Positions 9,750 through 19,762 of a stretch of DNA of 64,000 nt are shown here, in pieces. The stretch covers positions 124,001 to 188,000 of the forward strand of contig NZ_KB898328.1 in NCBI RefSeq assembly GCF_000377625.1, read 5' to 3'. This DNA comes from Prevotella veroralis DSM 19559 = JCM 6290 (GTDB lineage Bacteria; Bacteroidota; Bacteroidia; Bacteroidales; Bacteroidaceae). The stretch's first letter is position 1, and each line of letters opens with the position of its first letter. Made by a program: the position numbers and the translations under genes. The notes beneath the pieces were generated by a model. That model was not told where the DNA came from, did no database searches, and worked only from the letters and a program-made list of their open reading frames with translations.

Positions 9750-9837
9750 GAGGGCGTTTCCTTGATGTGAAGGAAGCCTCTCTTCGATGCGACGGAACGC
9801 CCTCTTTGATTGAAAGAAGGCGTTCCTTCCATTTTAA
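9750..9837. repeat. R1 array, four 22-bp units
   Basis: Units start at 9750, 9772, 9794 and 9816. Unit 2 has the alternative core GGAAGCCTCTC; units 1 and 4 are the forward GAGGGCG-type and unit 3 the complementary type. The spacer bases vary while the 22-bp register is kept. Confidence 0.85.
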
Positions 9838-10011
9838 AACATCATTATCTCTATCTCTTTCTATTGCTACCTTGCTAGCAAATAGTACTACTCACGCCCC
9901 TCTCCATTCGGAGAGGGGATGGGGGAGAGGCTTTAATTTTGAATTACAGCGAATAGCATGTACGATGATAAAAGCCCCTCGCTTTGTCTAAAAAACATTA
10001 TTATAAGCGGG

Positions 10012-10040
10012 CTAATTCATAGAAAAGTAGTATCTTTGCA
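10012..10040 (+). promoter_or_regulatory. pyrG promoter with a block shared with pgk
   Basis: The -7 box TATCTTTG lies at 10031-10038, about 60 bp before the GTG start of pyrG. The 29 bases ending here match the region before pgk (31598-31626) at all but about two positions, well beyond the -7 consensus. A shared regulator or a shared promoter ancestry is inferred. Confidence 0.6.
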
Positions 10041-10098
10041 CATTAGTATGTAATTATAAAACATAGGTAGTTTAGACAATAATTAAACATTCATAATC

Positions 10099-11709
10099 GT
10101 GGCTGAAACAAAGTATATCTTCGTAACGGGCGGTGTCGTTTCCTCTTTAGGGAAAGGTATTATATCGTCATCTATCGGTAAGCTCCTGCAAGCAAGGGGT
10201 TACAACATCACCATCCAGAAGTTTGATCCGTACATAAACATCGACCCGGGAACGCTAAACCCATACGAGCATGGGGAGTGCTACGTAACTGTTGATGGTA
10301 TGGAAACCGATCTCGACCTCGGTCACTATGAGCGTTTTACAGGCATACAGACCACTAAGGCAAACTCAATGACCACTGGTCGTATCTACAAGAGTGTCAT
10401 TGATAAGGAGCGTCGGGGCGATTATCTCGGTAAGACCATACAAGTTGTTCCACACATAACAGACGAGATTAAGCGGAATATCAAGCTCCTTGGCAAGAAG
10501 TATCACTATGACTTTGTGATTACAGAGATTGGTGGTACGATCGGAGATATTGAGTCGGCACCATTCTTGGAGGCTATTCGTCAGATGAAATGGGAACTCG
10601 GCAAGCGTGCTATCAACCTCCATTTGACATACGTGCCCTACCTCCGTGCAGCGGGCGAGTTGAAGACTAAGCCCACACAACATAGTGTGAAAGAGTTGCA
10701 GAGTGTGGGTATTCAGCCTGATATCCTCGTGCTTCGTACAGAGAAGCACCTCGATGATGACATTCGTAAGAAGGTAGCTGCTTTCTGTAACGTAGACATG
10801 GATTGCGTTGTTCAAAGCGAGGATCTGCCCAGCATTTATGATGTTCCTATCAACATGCAGAAGCAAGGTTTGGATGCAGCAATACTCCGTAAGTGTGGCG
10901 AGGAGGTTGGTCCTACACCGGGCTTAGGTCCTTGGAAGGAGTTTCTTGACCGTCAGCGCAAGGCGAAGAAAGAAGTACATATTGGTCTCGTGGGCAAATA
11001 TGATCTGCAAGATGCATATAAGAGTATTCGTGAAGGACTGCTTCAAGCAGGTGTATATAACGATCACAAGACCGTTATAACATTCATTTCTTCAGAAGAG
11101 ATAACTGAAGATAACGTTGCAGAAAAGCTAAAGGGACAGGACGGAATAGTGATTTGTCCGGGCTTTGGACAGCGTGGTATCGAAGGTAAGATCGTAGCTG
11201 CTCATTACACACGAACCCATGACATCCCAACGTTCGGAATCTGTCTTGGTATGCAGATGATGGTTATTGAGTTCGCACGTAACGTCCTCGGATATAAGGA
11301 TGCGAACTCTCGTGAGATTGACGGAAAGACTCCGCACAACGTTATTGACATCATGGAGGAGCAGAAGAACATAACCAACATGGGTGGAACTATGCGTTTG
11401 GGAGCTTACGAGTGTGTGCTTCGTCAGGGTTCAAAGACATTTGATATTTATAAAAAAGAGCATATTCAGGAACGCCATCGTCACCGTTATGAATTTAACA
11501 ACGACTATGAGAAAGAGTTTGAAAAGCATGGTATGCAGTGCGTCGGACACAATCCTGAGAGTGAGTTAGTCGAAATCGTTGAGGTATCGGGACTACGTTG
11601 GTACATCGGAACTCAGTTCCATCCAGAGTATCAATCGACGGTTCTTCACCCCCACCCATTGTTCCTCTCATTCGTAAAAGCATCTATAGACAATCAGAAA
11701 AAACAATAA
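10099..11709 (+). CDS. pyrG: CTP synthase
   Basis: A 536-residue enzyme making CTP from UTP, ATP and glutamine. The N-terminal synthetase domain begins with YIFVTGGVVSSLGKGI (P-loop) and includes DPYINIDPGTLNPYEHGE and EIGGTIGDIES. The C-terminal class I glutamine amidotransferase has the nucleophile C382 in GICLGMQMM and the catalytic His/Glu in FHPEYQS. Length is normal for the family. The start codon is GTG at 10099. yidC begins directly after the stop codon (no spacer), so the two are almost certainly co-transcribed. Confidence 0.98.
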   Translation: MAETKYIFVTGGVVSSLGKGIISSSIGKLLQARGYNITIQKFDPYINIDPGTLNPYEHGECYVTVDGMETDLDLGHYERFTGIQTTKANSMTTGRIYKSVIDKERRGDYLGKTIQVVPHITDEIKRNIKLLGKKYHYDFVITEIGGTIGDIESAPFLEAIRQMKWELGKRAINLHLTYVPYLRAAGELKTKPTQHSVKELQSVGIQPDILVLRTEKHLDDDIRKKVAAFCNVDMDCVVQSEDLPSIYDVPINMQKQGLDAAILRKCGEEVGPTPGLGPWKEFLDRQRKAKKEVHIGLVGKYDLQDAYKSIREGLLQAGVYNDHKTVITFISSEEITEDNVAEKLKGQDGIVICPGFGQRGIEGKIVAAHYTRTHDIPTFGICLGMQMMVIEFARNVLGYKDANSREIDGKTPHNVIDIMEEQKNITNMGGTMRLGAYECVLRQGSKTFDIYKKEHIQERHRHRYEFNNDYEKEFEKHGMQCVGHNPESELVEIVEVSGLRWYIGTQFHPEYQSTVLHPHPLFLSFVKASIDNQKKQ

Positions 11710-13635
11710 ATGGATAAGAAAACTATTACTGGGTTTATCCTTATAGCCCTAGTACTTTTTGGTTTTGCATGGTGGCAACAACCATCTAAAGAGCAGCTTG
11801 AACAACAACAAAAAGAGGCTCTTCTCGATTCGATAGCAGCGGCTAAGAAAGCTCAAAGTCAGCAACTGCAAGCAGCAAAACTGGCGCAGCAGAAGGCGCA
11901 GGCTGCCACTGATACTACTGCTCTCTTTCATTCGGCACTGAATGGAAAGGCGCAAGATATCACACTAAAGAACGGTAAGGTGGAGTTGACCCTATCGACT
12001 AAGGGCGGTGTTGTTCGTAAGGTAGTTATCAAGAACTATGTAGGTCATGACATCGATGTAAAGGATGGTTCTAAGGATCAGAAAGACCTTACTTTATTCA
12101 GTGGGAACGATCAGAACCTTAACTTCATGCTGTCTGCTAAGACCTCAAACATCGAAACAAAGGATCTTTACTTTACGCCTTCTAATGTCACCGATAGCAC
12201 CGTTACGCTTACTGCTGAGGCTGGAAAGGGTAAGACCTTGACGCTGAACTATACCCTTGGAAAGGATTATCTCCTTCACATGTCATTGCAGGCTGAAGGC
12301 ATGAGTGGTATGTTTGCACCTAATTATAACCAAATGGATATCAACTGGGAGGATAGGTGTAGACAGCAAGAACGTGGCTTTATGTTTGAGAACAGATATG
12401 CTACTCTGACCTACAAGAAGCACGATGGCAGTACAGACTACCTCAGTGAGACCTCCGAGAAAGAGGAGACTACAGAGGAGCCAATGGACTGGGTGGCTTT
12501 CAAGAATCAGTTCTTTTCAGCAGTGATGATCGCTAAAGACAACTTTGCAACAGGTGCACAGCTCAAGAGTACACCGCTTGAGAAAGGGACAAAATACCTC
12601 AAGCAATATGCTGCCAACATGAAGGCTGGATTCGATCCAACGGGTAGGAAGGCATCAGAATTTGAGTTCTACTTCGGTCCGAACGACTTCCGTCTATTGC
12701 AATCAGTCGAAAAGGAGAGTCGCTTCGGGAAAGACCTTGACATGCAGAGACTCGTCTATCTCGGGTGGCCACTGTTCCGTATTATCAACCGATGGTTCAC
12801 TCTTTACGTCTTCGATTGGCTAAGTAAAGTGTTCCCAATGGGCGTTGTGCTCATCCTTATCACCTTATTATTAAAGCTCATCACATACCCAATGGTGAAG
12901 AAGAGTTATATGAGTTCGGCTAAGATGAGGGTGCTGAAACCAAAGCTCGATGAGGCTACTAAGCAGTTTAATAAGCCTGAAGATCAAATGCAGAAACAGC
13001 AAGCTATGATGCAAAAATACGCCGAGTATGGTGTGAGTCCATTATCTGGTTGCTTGCCAATGCTTATCCAAATGCCTATTTGGATTGCGATGTTCAACTT
13101 CGTACCAAACGCCATCCAATTGCGTGGAGAGAGCTTCCTTTGGATGAAGGATCTCAGTACTTACGACCCAATCTGGTCGTGGAATAGCGACTTATGGCTT
13201 ATCGGTGACCACCTCTCACTGACGTGTATTCTATTCTGCGGAGCCAATCTTCTCTACTCTTGGTTCACAATGCAACAACAGAAAGATCAGATGGTTGGAC
13301 AGCAAGCAGACCAAATGAAAATGATGCAATACATGATGTTTGCGATGCCACTCTTCTTCTTCTTTATGTTCAATAACTACTCTTCTGGACTGAACTTCTA
13401 CTATTTCGTCTCCCTCTTCTTCTCGGCTGCTATCATGTGGACATTGCGTAAGACGACCAATGACGAGAAGCTCTTAGCAATCCTCGAGGCGCATAGGAAG
13501 GAAGCAAAAAACAATCCGAAGAAGTCGAGCGGTCTCTTTGCTCGTATGCAAGCATTACAAGAGATGCAGCAGAAACAGCAAGAGGAAATGCGTAAGAAAC
13601 AGGACGATTTAAACAAACAAAAGAAAGGTCTATAA
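11710..13635 (+). CDS. yidC: Membrane protein insertase YidC
   Basis: A 641-residue inner-membrane insertase that places proteins in the membrane alone or with SecYEG. It has an N-terminal signal-anchor (ITGFILIALVLFGFAWWQQ), a Gln/Ala-rich coiled segment, a large periplasmic P1 beta domain (about 75-340), and the conserved C-terminal insertase core with about five membrane segments. Core motifs are FPMGVVLILITLLLKLITYPM, a cytoplasmic hairpin AKMRVLKPKLDEATKQFN, and SPLSGCLPMLIQMPIWIAMF. The tail is basic and Gln/Lys-rich (EMQQKQQEEMRKKQDDLNKQKK), as common for ribosome contact. It abuts pyrG and lies 2 bp before the S9 peptidase, suggesting one operon. Confidence 0.97.
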   Translation: MDKKTITGFILIALVLFGFAWWQQPSKEQLEQQQKEALLDSIAAAKKAQSQQLQAAKLAQQKAQAATDTTALFHSALNGKAQDITLKNGKVELTLSTKGGVVRKVVIKNYVGHDIDVKDGSKDQKDLTLFSGNDQNLNFMLSAKTSNIETKDLYFTPSNVTDSTVTLTAEAGKGKTLTLNYTLGKDYLLHMSLQAEGMSGMFAPNYNQMDINWEDRCRQQERGFMFENRYATLTYKKHDGSTDYLSETSEKEETTEEPMDWVAFKNQFFSAVMIAKDNFATGAQLKSTPLEKGTKYLKQYAANMKAGFDPTGRKASEFEFYFGPNDFRLLQSVEKESRFGKDLDMQRLVYLGWPLFRIINRWFTLYVFDWLSKVFPMGVVLILITLLLKLITYPMVKKSYMSSAKMRVLKPKLDEATKQFNKPEDQMQKQQAMMQKYAEYGVSPLSGCLPMLIQMPIWIAMFNFVPNAIQLRGESFLWMKDLSTYDPIWSWNSDLWLIGDHLSLTCILFCGANLLYSWFTMQQQKDQMVGQQADQMKMMQYMMFAMPLFFFFMFNNYSSGLNFYYFVSLFFSAAIMWTLRKTTNDEKLLAILEAHRKEAKNNPKKSSGLFARMQALQEMQQKQQEEMRKKQDDLNKQKKGL

Positions 13636-13637
13636 CT

Positions 13638-15800
13638 ATGAACAGGAACTTAACGGTCGCAATGACAGCTGCGTTGATGATGACGGGGACTGTGTCTCAG
13701 GCACAGGAAGTCAATATCGGACGTAGCAACATCACGCTGAAAAGCGACCTGATGACGCCTGAAGCCCTTTGGGCTATGGGTAGAATCGGGTCGGCACAAG
13801 CCTCTCCTGATGGCAAGAAGATCGCTTACCAGGTAGGCTACTACAGTGTTAAAGAGAATCGAGGACATCAAGTGATTCGCATCATGGATGCCGATGGTAA
13901 GAATGACAAACTACTGACTACTTCGGCTCGAAGTGAGGGTGATGTGGCATGGTTGGACAACCAGACTCTTGCTTTCCTAACCGATGGTCAGCTATGGACA
14001 ATGTCGATCGATGGCAGTAATAGACATCAATTGACTCACTCTGACATAGCCATCGAAGGCTTCCGATTCTCACCTGACAAGAAGCGCGTGGTATTGGTCA
14101 AGAGCATTCCTTATCACGGCACTATCAAGGAAAATCCAGATGATCTTCCAAAGGCAACAGGTATGTTAATCACTGATATGAACTATCGCCATTGGGATCA
14201 CTACGTAACTTCTAATGCTCACCCATTCGTTGCCAACGTCACTGCTAATGGCGTGGATGCAGGCAAGGACATACTTGAGGGTGAGCCGTATGAGAGTCCG
14301 ATGGCGCCTTTCGGAGGGATAGAACAGATTGACTGGAGCACTGATTCAAAGTCAGTTGCCTATACTTGTCGTAAGAAGGAGGGCACTCAATATGCTATTT
14401 CTACCGATGCCGACATATATATATATAATGTGGAAACGGGTAAGACAACCAATCTCTGCAAGCCAGCCGACTATGTTGAACCTAAGATTGATGCGACAAA
14501 GAGCATGCGAGATCAGGCTGTCAACCATCAGTCAGGAGACTTTAATGTAGGCTATGATGTCAACCCTAAGTTCTCACCTGACGGCAAATACATTGCTTGG
14601 CAGAGCATGAAACGCAATGGATATGAGAGTGATCGCAATCGACTCTGCGTCTACGAACTGGCAACAGGACGCAAGACTTATGTTACAGAGAGCTTCGACT
14701 CGAATGTAGATGACTATACTTGGAGTGCTGACTCTAAGTCTTTATACTTCATCGGAGTATGGCATGCAACCGTTAATGTCTATCAGACCAACCTCAAGGG
14801 GGCTGTTCGTCAACTAACAAAGGGCGACCACAACTATGTAAGTATCGCTCTGTTAGGTAATAAACAGCTCTTAGGTATTAGACAGAGCATATCTCAACCG
14901 AATGAAATCTACGCTATCACGCCCTCAAAAGGCAATGCGGATAGCCAACAGACACAGCTTACTTTCGAGAATAAACACATCTTCGACCAACTCGCTTTAG
15001 GCGAGGTTAAAGATCGCTGGGTCGCTACTTCAGACGGAAAGAAGTTACAGGAATGGGTCATTACACCGCCTCACTTCGATCCTAACAAGCGTTATCCAAC
15101 TCTCTTGTTCTGCGAGGGTGGACCTCAAAGTCCCGTCTCTCAGTTCTGGAGTTACCGCTGGAATCTACAGATCATGGCGGCTAATGGCTATGTAGTAATA
15201 GCCCCGAACCGTCGCGGACTACCGGGTTATGGCAGTGAATGGAACGAACAAGTGAGTACCGATTGGACGGGTCAGTGCATGCGTGATTACCTATCGTCTA
15301 TTGACGACGCAGCGCAGAATTTGCCCTTTGTTGACAAGGATAACTTAGCCGCAGTAGGTGCTTCTTTCGGTGGATTCTCGGTTTACTACCTTGCAGGAAT
15401 ACACAACAAGCGATTCAAGTGTTTGATTGCTCACGATGGAGCATTCAATCTTGAGAGCATGTACACGGACACTGAAGAGGCTTGGTTCAGCAACTGGGAG
15501 TATGATGATGCGTATTGGAACAAGGACAAGAGTGCGTCTGCTCAACGCACATACGCCAACTCTCCACATCTAAACGTTGATAAATGGGACACCCCGATAC
15601 TATGTATCCATGGTGAAAAAGACTATCGTATTAATGCCAACCAAGGCATGGGCGCATTTAATGCCGCTCGATTGCGTGGCATCCCAGCAGAGCTCTTGCT
15701 CTTCCCAGATGAGAATCACTGGGTGTTGAAACCACAAAATGGTATCCTCTGGCAGCGTACCTTCTTTAATTGGCTCGACCGCTGGTTGAAGAAGAAATAA
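13638..15800 (+). CDS. S9 family dipeptidyl-peptidase, DPP5-like
   Basis: A 720-residue exported serine peptidase of the prolyl oligopeptidase family. A signal peptide (MNRNLTVAMTAALMMTGTVSQAQ) leads into a WD40-like beta-propeller (about 40-430) and an alpha/beta-hydrolase domain. The catalytic triad is visible: S576 in GASFGGF, D662 in HGEKDYRIN and H694 in DENHWVLK. The N-terminal region (LMTPEALWAMGRIGSAQASPDGKKIAY) and length resemble Porphyromonas DPP5, which removes dipeptides with hydrophobic or small P1 residues in the periplasm. Asaccharolytic and proteolytic oral anaerobes use such enzymes for peptide nutrition. Substrate preference here is inferred. It starts 2 bp after yidC. Confidence 0.85.
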   Translation: MNRNLTVAMTAALMMTGTVSQAQEVNIGRSNITLKSDLMTPEALWAMGRIGSAQASPDGKKIAYQVGYYSVKENRGHQVIRIMDADGKNDKLLTTSARSEGDVAWLDNQTLAFLTDGQLWTMSIDGSNRHQLTHSDIAIEGFRFSPDKKRVVLVKSIPYHGTIKENPDDLPKATGMLITDMNYRHWDHYVTSNAHPFVANVTANGVDAGKDILEGEPYESPMAPFGGIEQIDWSTDSKSVAYTCRKKEGTQYAISTDADIYIYNVETGKTTNLCKPADYVEPKIDATKSMRDQAVNHQSGDFNVGYDVNPKFSPDGKYIAWQSMKRNGYESDRNRLCVYELATGRKTYVTESFDSNVDDYTWSADSKSLYFIGVWHATVNVYQTNLKGAVRQLTKGDHNYVSIALLGNKQLLGIRQSISQPNEIYAITPSKGNADSQQTQLTFENKHIFDQLALGEVKDRWVATSDGKKLQEWVITPPHFDPNKRYPTLLFCEGGPQSPVSQFWSYRWNLQIMAANGYVVIAPNRRGLPGYGSEWNEQVSTDWTGQCMRDYLSSIDDAAQNLPFVDKDNLAAVGASFGGFSVYYLAGIHNKRFKCLIAHDGAFNLESMYTDTEEAWFSNWEYDDAYWNKDKSASAQRTYANSPHLNVDKWDTPILCIHGEKDYRINANQGMGAFNAARLRGIPAELLLFPDENHWVLKPQNGILWQRTFFNWLDRWLKKK

Positions 15801-15815
15801 GCATGAGGAGGACTG

Positions 15816-15853
15816 GTTCTAGGTATCCTAATTGTTTTTAAGATACCTAGAAC
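15816..15853 (+). terminator. Stem-loop between the peptidase and the MFS gene
   Basis: GTTCTAGGTATC (15816-15827) pairs perfectly with GATACCTAGAAC (15842-15853) around a 14-base loop. There is no clear U-tract, so it may act as a weak terminator or processing site. Confidence 0.45.
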
Positions 15854-15923
15854 TTCTAGGAAACTAGCACTCATGAGAAATACAAAAGATAATAATCAAG
15901 AAAAAACAAAACAATCAATTATA

Positions 15924-17297
15924 ATGGTAGAAACAATTCAAAGAAAGCTCAGTGACAGTCCTAAAGCCCGTTGGACAGCCCTGATTATAGTTGCATTTAC
16001 TATGATGATGGGGTACTTCCTCACTGATGTAATGTCGCCATTGGAGGCACTCTTGGAGACTCCAAAGGCTCAGGGCGGACTCGGTTGGACGTCAAGTAAC
16101 TACGGATTCTTCGCTGGTAGTTATGGACTTATCAATGTCTTCCTACTCATGTTGTTCTTCGGTGGCATCATATTAGACAAGATGGGCATCCGATTCACAG
16201 GTGTTATGGCATGCTCGTTGATGGTCGCCGGTGTTGCAATTAAGTACTTCGGCGTTAGCACCGACTTTGGTGATAGCGTCTTCTCTATCAGTGCTTTCAA
16301 CTTCAGCTTACCAATGTCTGCGGCCGTAGCATCGCTTGGTTACGCTATATTCGGTGTGGGTTGTGAGATCTGCGGAATCACAGTTTCAAAGGTAATCACT
16401 AAGTGGTTCACTGGTCACGAACTTGCTCTTGCGATGGGAATACAGGTAGCTTTGGCTCGTCTTGGTACTGCCGGTGCCATGATGGGTTCGTTACCTTTTG
16501 CCAAAGCGATGGGCGGTCACGTTAGTGCGCCAGTCCTTCTTGGTCTCGTTCTACTCATCATTGGTTTGCTTGCATTCATTGTTTACACCGTAATGGATAA
16601 GAAACTCGATGCGTCAACAGAGGCAGTTGAGGGACAGAATACGGCAGATAGCGAGGATGAAGGGTTCCACTTCTCCGACTTGAAGTTTATCTTCTCCAAC
16701 CCAGGTTTCTGGTGTATTACAGCTCTATGTCTGCTCTTCTACAGTGGAGTATTCCCATTCCTAAAGTTTGCAACAAAGCTGATGATTGCCAATTATAACG
16801 TTTCCGACACCTTTGCTGGAGTGCTCCCAGGATTGATACCATTCGGTACCATCCTCCTCACCCCATTGTTCGGAACGCTTTACGACCGCATTGGTAAGGG
16901 TGCAACTCTTATGCTCATTGGTAGTACAATGCTCACCTGTGTACACTTCATCTTTATGATTCACATCCTCCCAGTGGGCTGGTTTGCAGTTGTAATCATG
17001 CTTGTTTTGGGTGTAGCATTCTCTTTGGTGCCATCTGCGATGTGGCCAAGTGTACCTAAGATCATCCCTATGAAGCTCCTCGGTTCAGCGTATGCAATCA
17101 TCTTCTACATACAGAATATCGGTTTGAGTTTAGTTCCAATGGCAGTTGGATCATTCAATAAGAACGACCCAAGCTACTTCTCCATGGAAGCGTTCTTCAC
17201 CTCTTGTGGTGTTGCAGCCATCGTTGTTTCGCTCGTTCTTATCGTCATTGATAAGAAGAAGAAGTACGGTCTTCAGGAGGCAAATATCAAGAAGTAA
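15924..17297 (+). CDS. MFS transporter
   Basis: A major facilitator carrier with 12 predicted membrane segments in two halves, joined by a polar linker (STEAVEGQNTADSEDEGFHFSDLKFIFSNPGFW) around the middle. Loop 2-3 (FFGGIILDKMGIRFTG) carries the usual D-x-x-G-x-R signature, and the second half repeats it as LFGTLYDRIGKGATLM. The substrate cannot be deduced; organic anion or sugar carriers have similar features. I prefer the ATG at 15924 (MVETIQRKL). An in-frame ATG at 15873 adds 17 residues encoded by A-rich leader-like sequence. The gene follows the peptidase after a stem-loop, so import of peptidase-derived nutrients is possible but unproven. R8- and R4-type repeats begin right after the stop codon. 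Confidence 0.85.
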   Translation: MVETIQRKLSDSPKARWTALIIVAFTMMMGYFLTDVMSPLEALLETPKAQGGLGWTSSNYGFFAGSYGLINVFLLMLFFGGIILDKMGIRFTGVMACSLMVAGVAIKYFGVSTDFGDSVFSISAFNFSLPMSAAVASLGYAIFGVGCEICGITVSKVITKWFTGHELALAMGIQVALARLGTAGAMMGSLPFAKAMGGHVSAPVLLGLVLLIIGLLAFIVYTVMDKKLDASTEAVEGQNTADSEDEGFHFSDLKFIFSNPGFWCITALCLLFYSGVFPFLKFATKLMIANYNVSDTFAGVLPGLIPFGTILLTPLFGTLYDRIGKGATLMLIGSTMLTCVHFIFMIHILPVGWFAVVIMLVLGVAFSLVPSAMWPSVPKIIPMKLLGSAYAIIFYIQNIGLSLVPMAVGSFNKNDPSYFSMEAFFTSCGVAAIVVSLVLIVIDKKKKYGLQEANIKK

Positions 17298-17686
17298 AGC
17301 CTCGCCCAGCCTCTCCAAGGGGAAAAGGAGAAGCCTCACCCCCTCTCCGAACCAACGGTCACAGACCGAAGGGAAGTAATGGAGAGGGGAGTAGATAGTA
17401 CCACTTTTCCAACAGAACAAACAACTTGTTAACTTGTCAACTATCAACTCGTCAACTCTACCTAATCATAATTTTGAATTATGAACTTTGAATTTTGAAT
17501 TAGACAAGGGCGTGAGCTTCTGTGGATTCCCATGTTCCTTTAGGAACTCTGTGTCGCCTTTAGGCTTTGTGTCTTCCGTGTAATCTGTGTCAAAAATGCC
17601 ATAGCAAAGAACTTATTGGTGCTTTTCAACAACAGAACTAATCATAATTTTGAATTGTGAATTATGAATTATGAATTAAAGAAGGA
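17298..17686. repeat. Intergenic repeat mosaic (R4 with insertion, R6, R5, R3)
   Basis: No gene is seen. R4 at about 17334-17390 is interrupted in its loop by about 27 extra bases that themselves form CGGTC-aca-GACCG. Then come inverted R6 (about 17408-17460), R5, an inverted R3 (about 17515-17640) and R5 again, which runs up to the stop codon of the minus-strand hydrolase. Confidence 0.75.
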
Positions 17687-19375
17687 CTACTTGTCCTTCT
17701 TTGCCAGACATCCTATGCAATACTCCCTACGCTTCTTTGTAATGCCAAAGAGCTGATACATACCGGGAGAGAGGGAGGAAATGTTGAGGGAGGAATGCCT
17801 GTTTGTGGGATTCGGGAGATGGAGGAGAGTGACACCCTGCATGCTCCGCAGTTCATACTGCACGATGTCTGCCTGCTTCACCATCGGTGGTAAGGTGACC
17901 GATTGACCATCGGTTGCGAGCAAGGGGGCTTTGTGTTGAGAGGGTTGAGACGACAGTTCCTGAAGAGCGGGACTCTCGTTTCCGTATCTGTCCATCGCTG
18001 TCACGGCAAAGTAAAGACCCTCGTTGACATTGGAGAAGTGCAACTGGTTACCTCTGAAACGGGCGTATAAAAGATTACGTGCATTGCGTATGTCGACAGG
18101 ATAAGACCTACTGGCATATATATTATAATAAGGTGCATTGCCCTTCCAACGCATTGTCATCCCTCGTTCGGAACCATATTCTACGAGTGGCGACATCGCC
18201 TCTGTCGTTGGAGCCGATACTGCTCGTCCCCCCTTCGTGACGGGTGGCAAGGCAAGAGAAGAGTTGAATCTACATTCAAAATCATAGATTCCTTGTTGGT
18301 TAGAAGTGAGGAAGTAAGAACGGAAATGAGCGTGTCCCATACCCAAGGAACGACTGACGTACATCTGTCGAGTCATATCCGACAATCGCCAGTTGCCCTG
18401 TCGTGGGTCGAGGAAGTACGTTCCCAAGCCCGTAACAACGTCCCTGCTGTATCGGTTCTCCACCCAGTCTGCGATGAAAGGAAAGTAGTTCTCGCCACGG
18501 AAGTATTGCATAGGATAGAGTTGATCCATTAGACCTTCTCGTAACCACTCTTGCGCTTCTTGTGCCACACGATCACGTGCATTGAAGTTCTTTGAGCTGT
18601 ATCTACTCAAGTCAGAGTACTTCCCGATGGGCGAACATGACATCTTCACCCATGGCTTGATAGCCTTCACTTCATCGTGAATAGCCCGCACAATCGCTGT
18701 TATATGCGCCCTTCTCGCCTCGGGGGTATCGCCATTTCGATACGAAGGGAGCGGCCATCCATCGGGATAACGTATGTAATCGAGGTTGATACCATCAATG
18801 TCATACTTCCTCGTAATCTCTCCGCAGATGCGAGCAAGGTAGCCCGGCACAGCCGGGTCGGCTGGGTCTAAATACGAACCAGTGGAATAGTTGCGCACAC
18901 GGAAGCCCCTTTTTATAATGGTCCGACAGCCCAGTGTGTTCTTCATACCCACTGGTATGGTGGCAATCCACGCATGAATCTCTATGCCACGGCGGTGACA
19001 TTCATCGATAGCAAAGGCTAATGGGTCATAACCGAAGCCCGGCGCACGCCCTTCCACACCTGTGATACAATGATCCCAAGGCTCTATCTCGGATGGATAA
19101 ATAGTCGCTGCACGCACACGCGCTTGTAGTAATACGGTATTGATATGCGCCTTTTGATAGCTATCGAGTATGTCTCTCAGCTCTTGCTTTTGCTTTTCTA
19201 TATTCTCTTTCGACGTTGCGTAAGTCTTAGGCCAGTCCAAATTCGATAGTGTGGTGAGCCATACTGCACGTGTCTCTCGCTTTGGTTGCGGTAGAGTGAG
19301 ATAATCCGCAATGTTCGTTTGAGCCTGCGATTGCAACGTTAAAAAGCCTAATACAATAAGGTGAAAAAGTCTCAT
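17687..19375 (-). CDS. GHL10-type glycoside hydrolase (DUF187 family)
   Basis: About 562 residues from the preferred ATG at 19375, which gives a clean signal peptide (MRLFHLIVLGFLTLQSQAQ). An earlier in-frame ATG at 19411 adds 12 residues from repeat-like sequence. The main domain is GHL10/DUF187: RAVWLTTLSNLDWP, TVLLQARVRAATIYPSEIEPW, GYDPLAFAIDECHRRGIEIHAW and the acidic DIDGINLDYIRYP that likely holds catalytic residues. The C-terminal ~150 residues are Fn3-like (YYNIYASRSYPVDIRNARNL, YFAVTAMDRYGNESP). Relatives are exported or lipid-anchored enzymes of unclear substrate, some suggested to act on peptidoglycan or glycans. A paralogue occurs at 57618-59135. Confidence 0.82.
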   Translation of the reverse strand: MRLFHLIVLGFLTLQSQAQTNIADYLTLPQPKRETRAVWLTTLSNLDWPKTYATSKENIEKQKQELRDILDSYQKAHINTVLLQARVRAATIYPSEIEPWDHCITGVEGRAPGFGYDPLAFAIDECHRRGIEIHAWIATIPVGMKNTLGCRTIIKRGFRVRNYSTGSYLDPADPAVPGYLARICGEITRKYDIDGINLDYIRYPDGWPLPSYRNGDTPEARRAHITAIVRAIHDEVKAIKPWVKMSCSPIGKYSDLSRYSSKNFNARDRVAQEAQEWLREGLMDQLYPMQYFRGENYFPFIADWVENRYSRDVVTGLGTYFLDPRQGNWRLSDMTRQMYVSRSLGMGHAHFRSYFLTSNQQGIYDFECRFNSSLALPPVTKGGRAVSAPTTEAMSPLVEYGSERGMTMRWKGNAPYYNIYASRSYPVDIRNARNLLYARFRGNQLHFSNVNEGLYFAVTAMDRYGNESPALQELSSQPSQHKAPLLATDGQSVTLPPMVKQADIVQYELRSMQGVTLLHLPNPTNRHSSLNISSLSPGMYQLFGITKKRREYCIGCLAKKDK

Positions 19376-19762
19376 AAATGATGAATTAAGAATGTTATAA
19401 AGCCTCCCCAAGCCCCTCCGAAAGAGGGAGAAGCAGCCTCACCCCCGCCCTTTTACAGCCTCACCCCCGCCCCCTCTCCGAATGGAATAACCCCTCCCAG
19501 CCTCCCCCAAGGGGAGGAGTGCCTAACGGGAGATAGCTTGGAGAGACATCCCTTCATTCAAAGAGGGCGTTCCTTCGCATTAAAGAGGGCGTCTCTTCAC
19601 ATCGAAGAGAGGCTTTCTTTGCATGAAAGAAACGCCCTCTTCATTTGCACCCCCACTATTCCTGCTAACGAGGTACAGCCTCGCTACCCTGAAACTATAT
19701 GACATGAGCATTCCAGCAAACCCTTATTTCAAACAGAAGTAATCATAATTTTGAATTGTGAA
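19376..19762. repeat. Intergenic repeat mosaic (R7/R4 fragments, R8, R1, R5)
   Basis: No gene is seen. A truncated R7, two partial R4 copies in tandem (about 19435-19487), R8 (about 19490-19540) and an R1 array (19563-19650) are followed by an R5 tract (19742-19780) that runs into the uvrA coding end. Confidence 0.75.
19563..19650. repeat. R1 array, four 22-bp units
   Basis: Units start at 19563, 19585, 19607 and 19629. The third carries the variant core GAGAGGCTTTC; the last is in complementary orientation (GAAACGCCCTC), so the final two can pair. Confidence 0.85.

Larger units (their letters stand above)
9679..10098. repeat. Intergenic repeat mosaic and pyrG leader
   Basis: No gene is seen. 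R4 (about 9685-9724) is followed by an R1 array (9750-9837) and an inverted R4 (about 9896-9933), so the 22-bp array is bracketed by opposed R4 hairpins. After an R5-like remnant comes the pyrG promoter region from about 10010. Confidence 0.8.
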
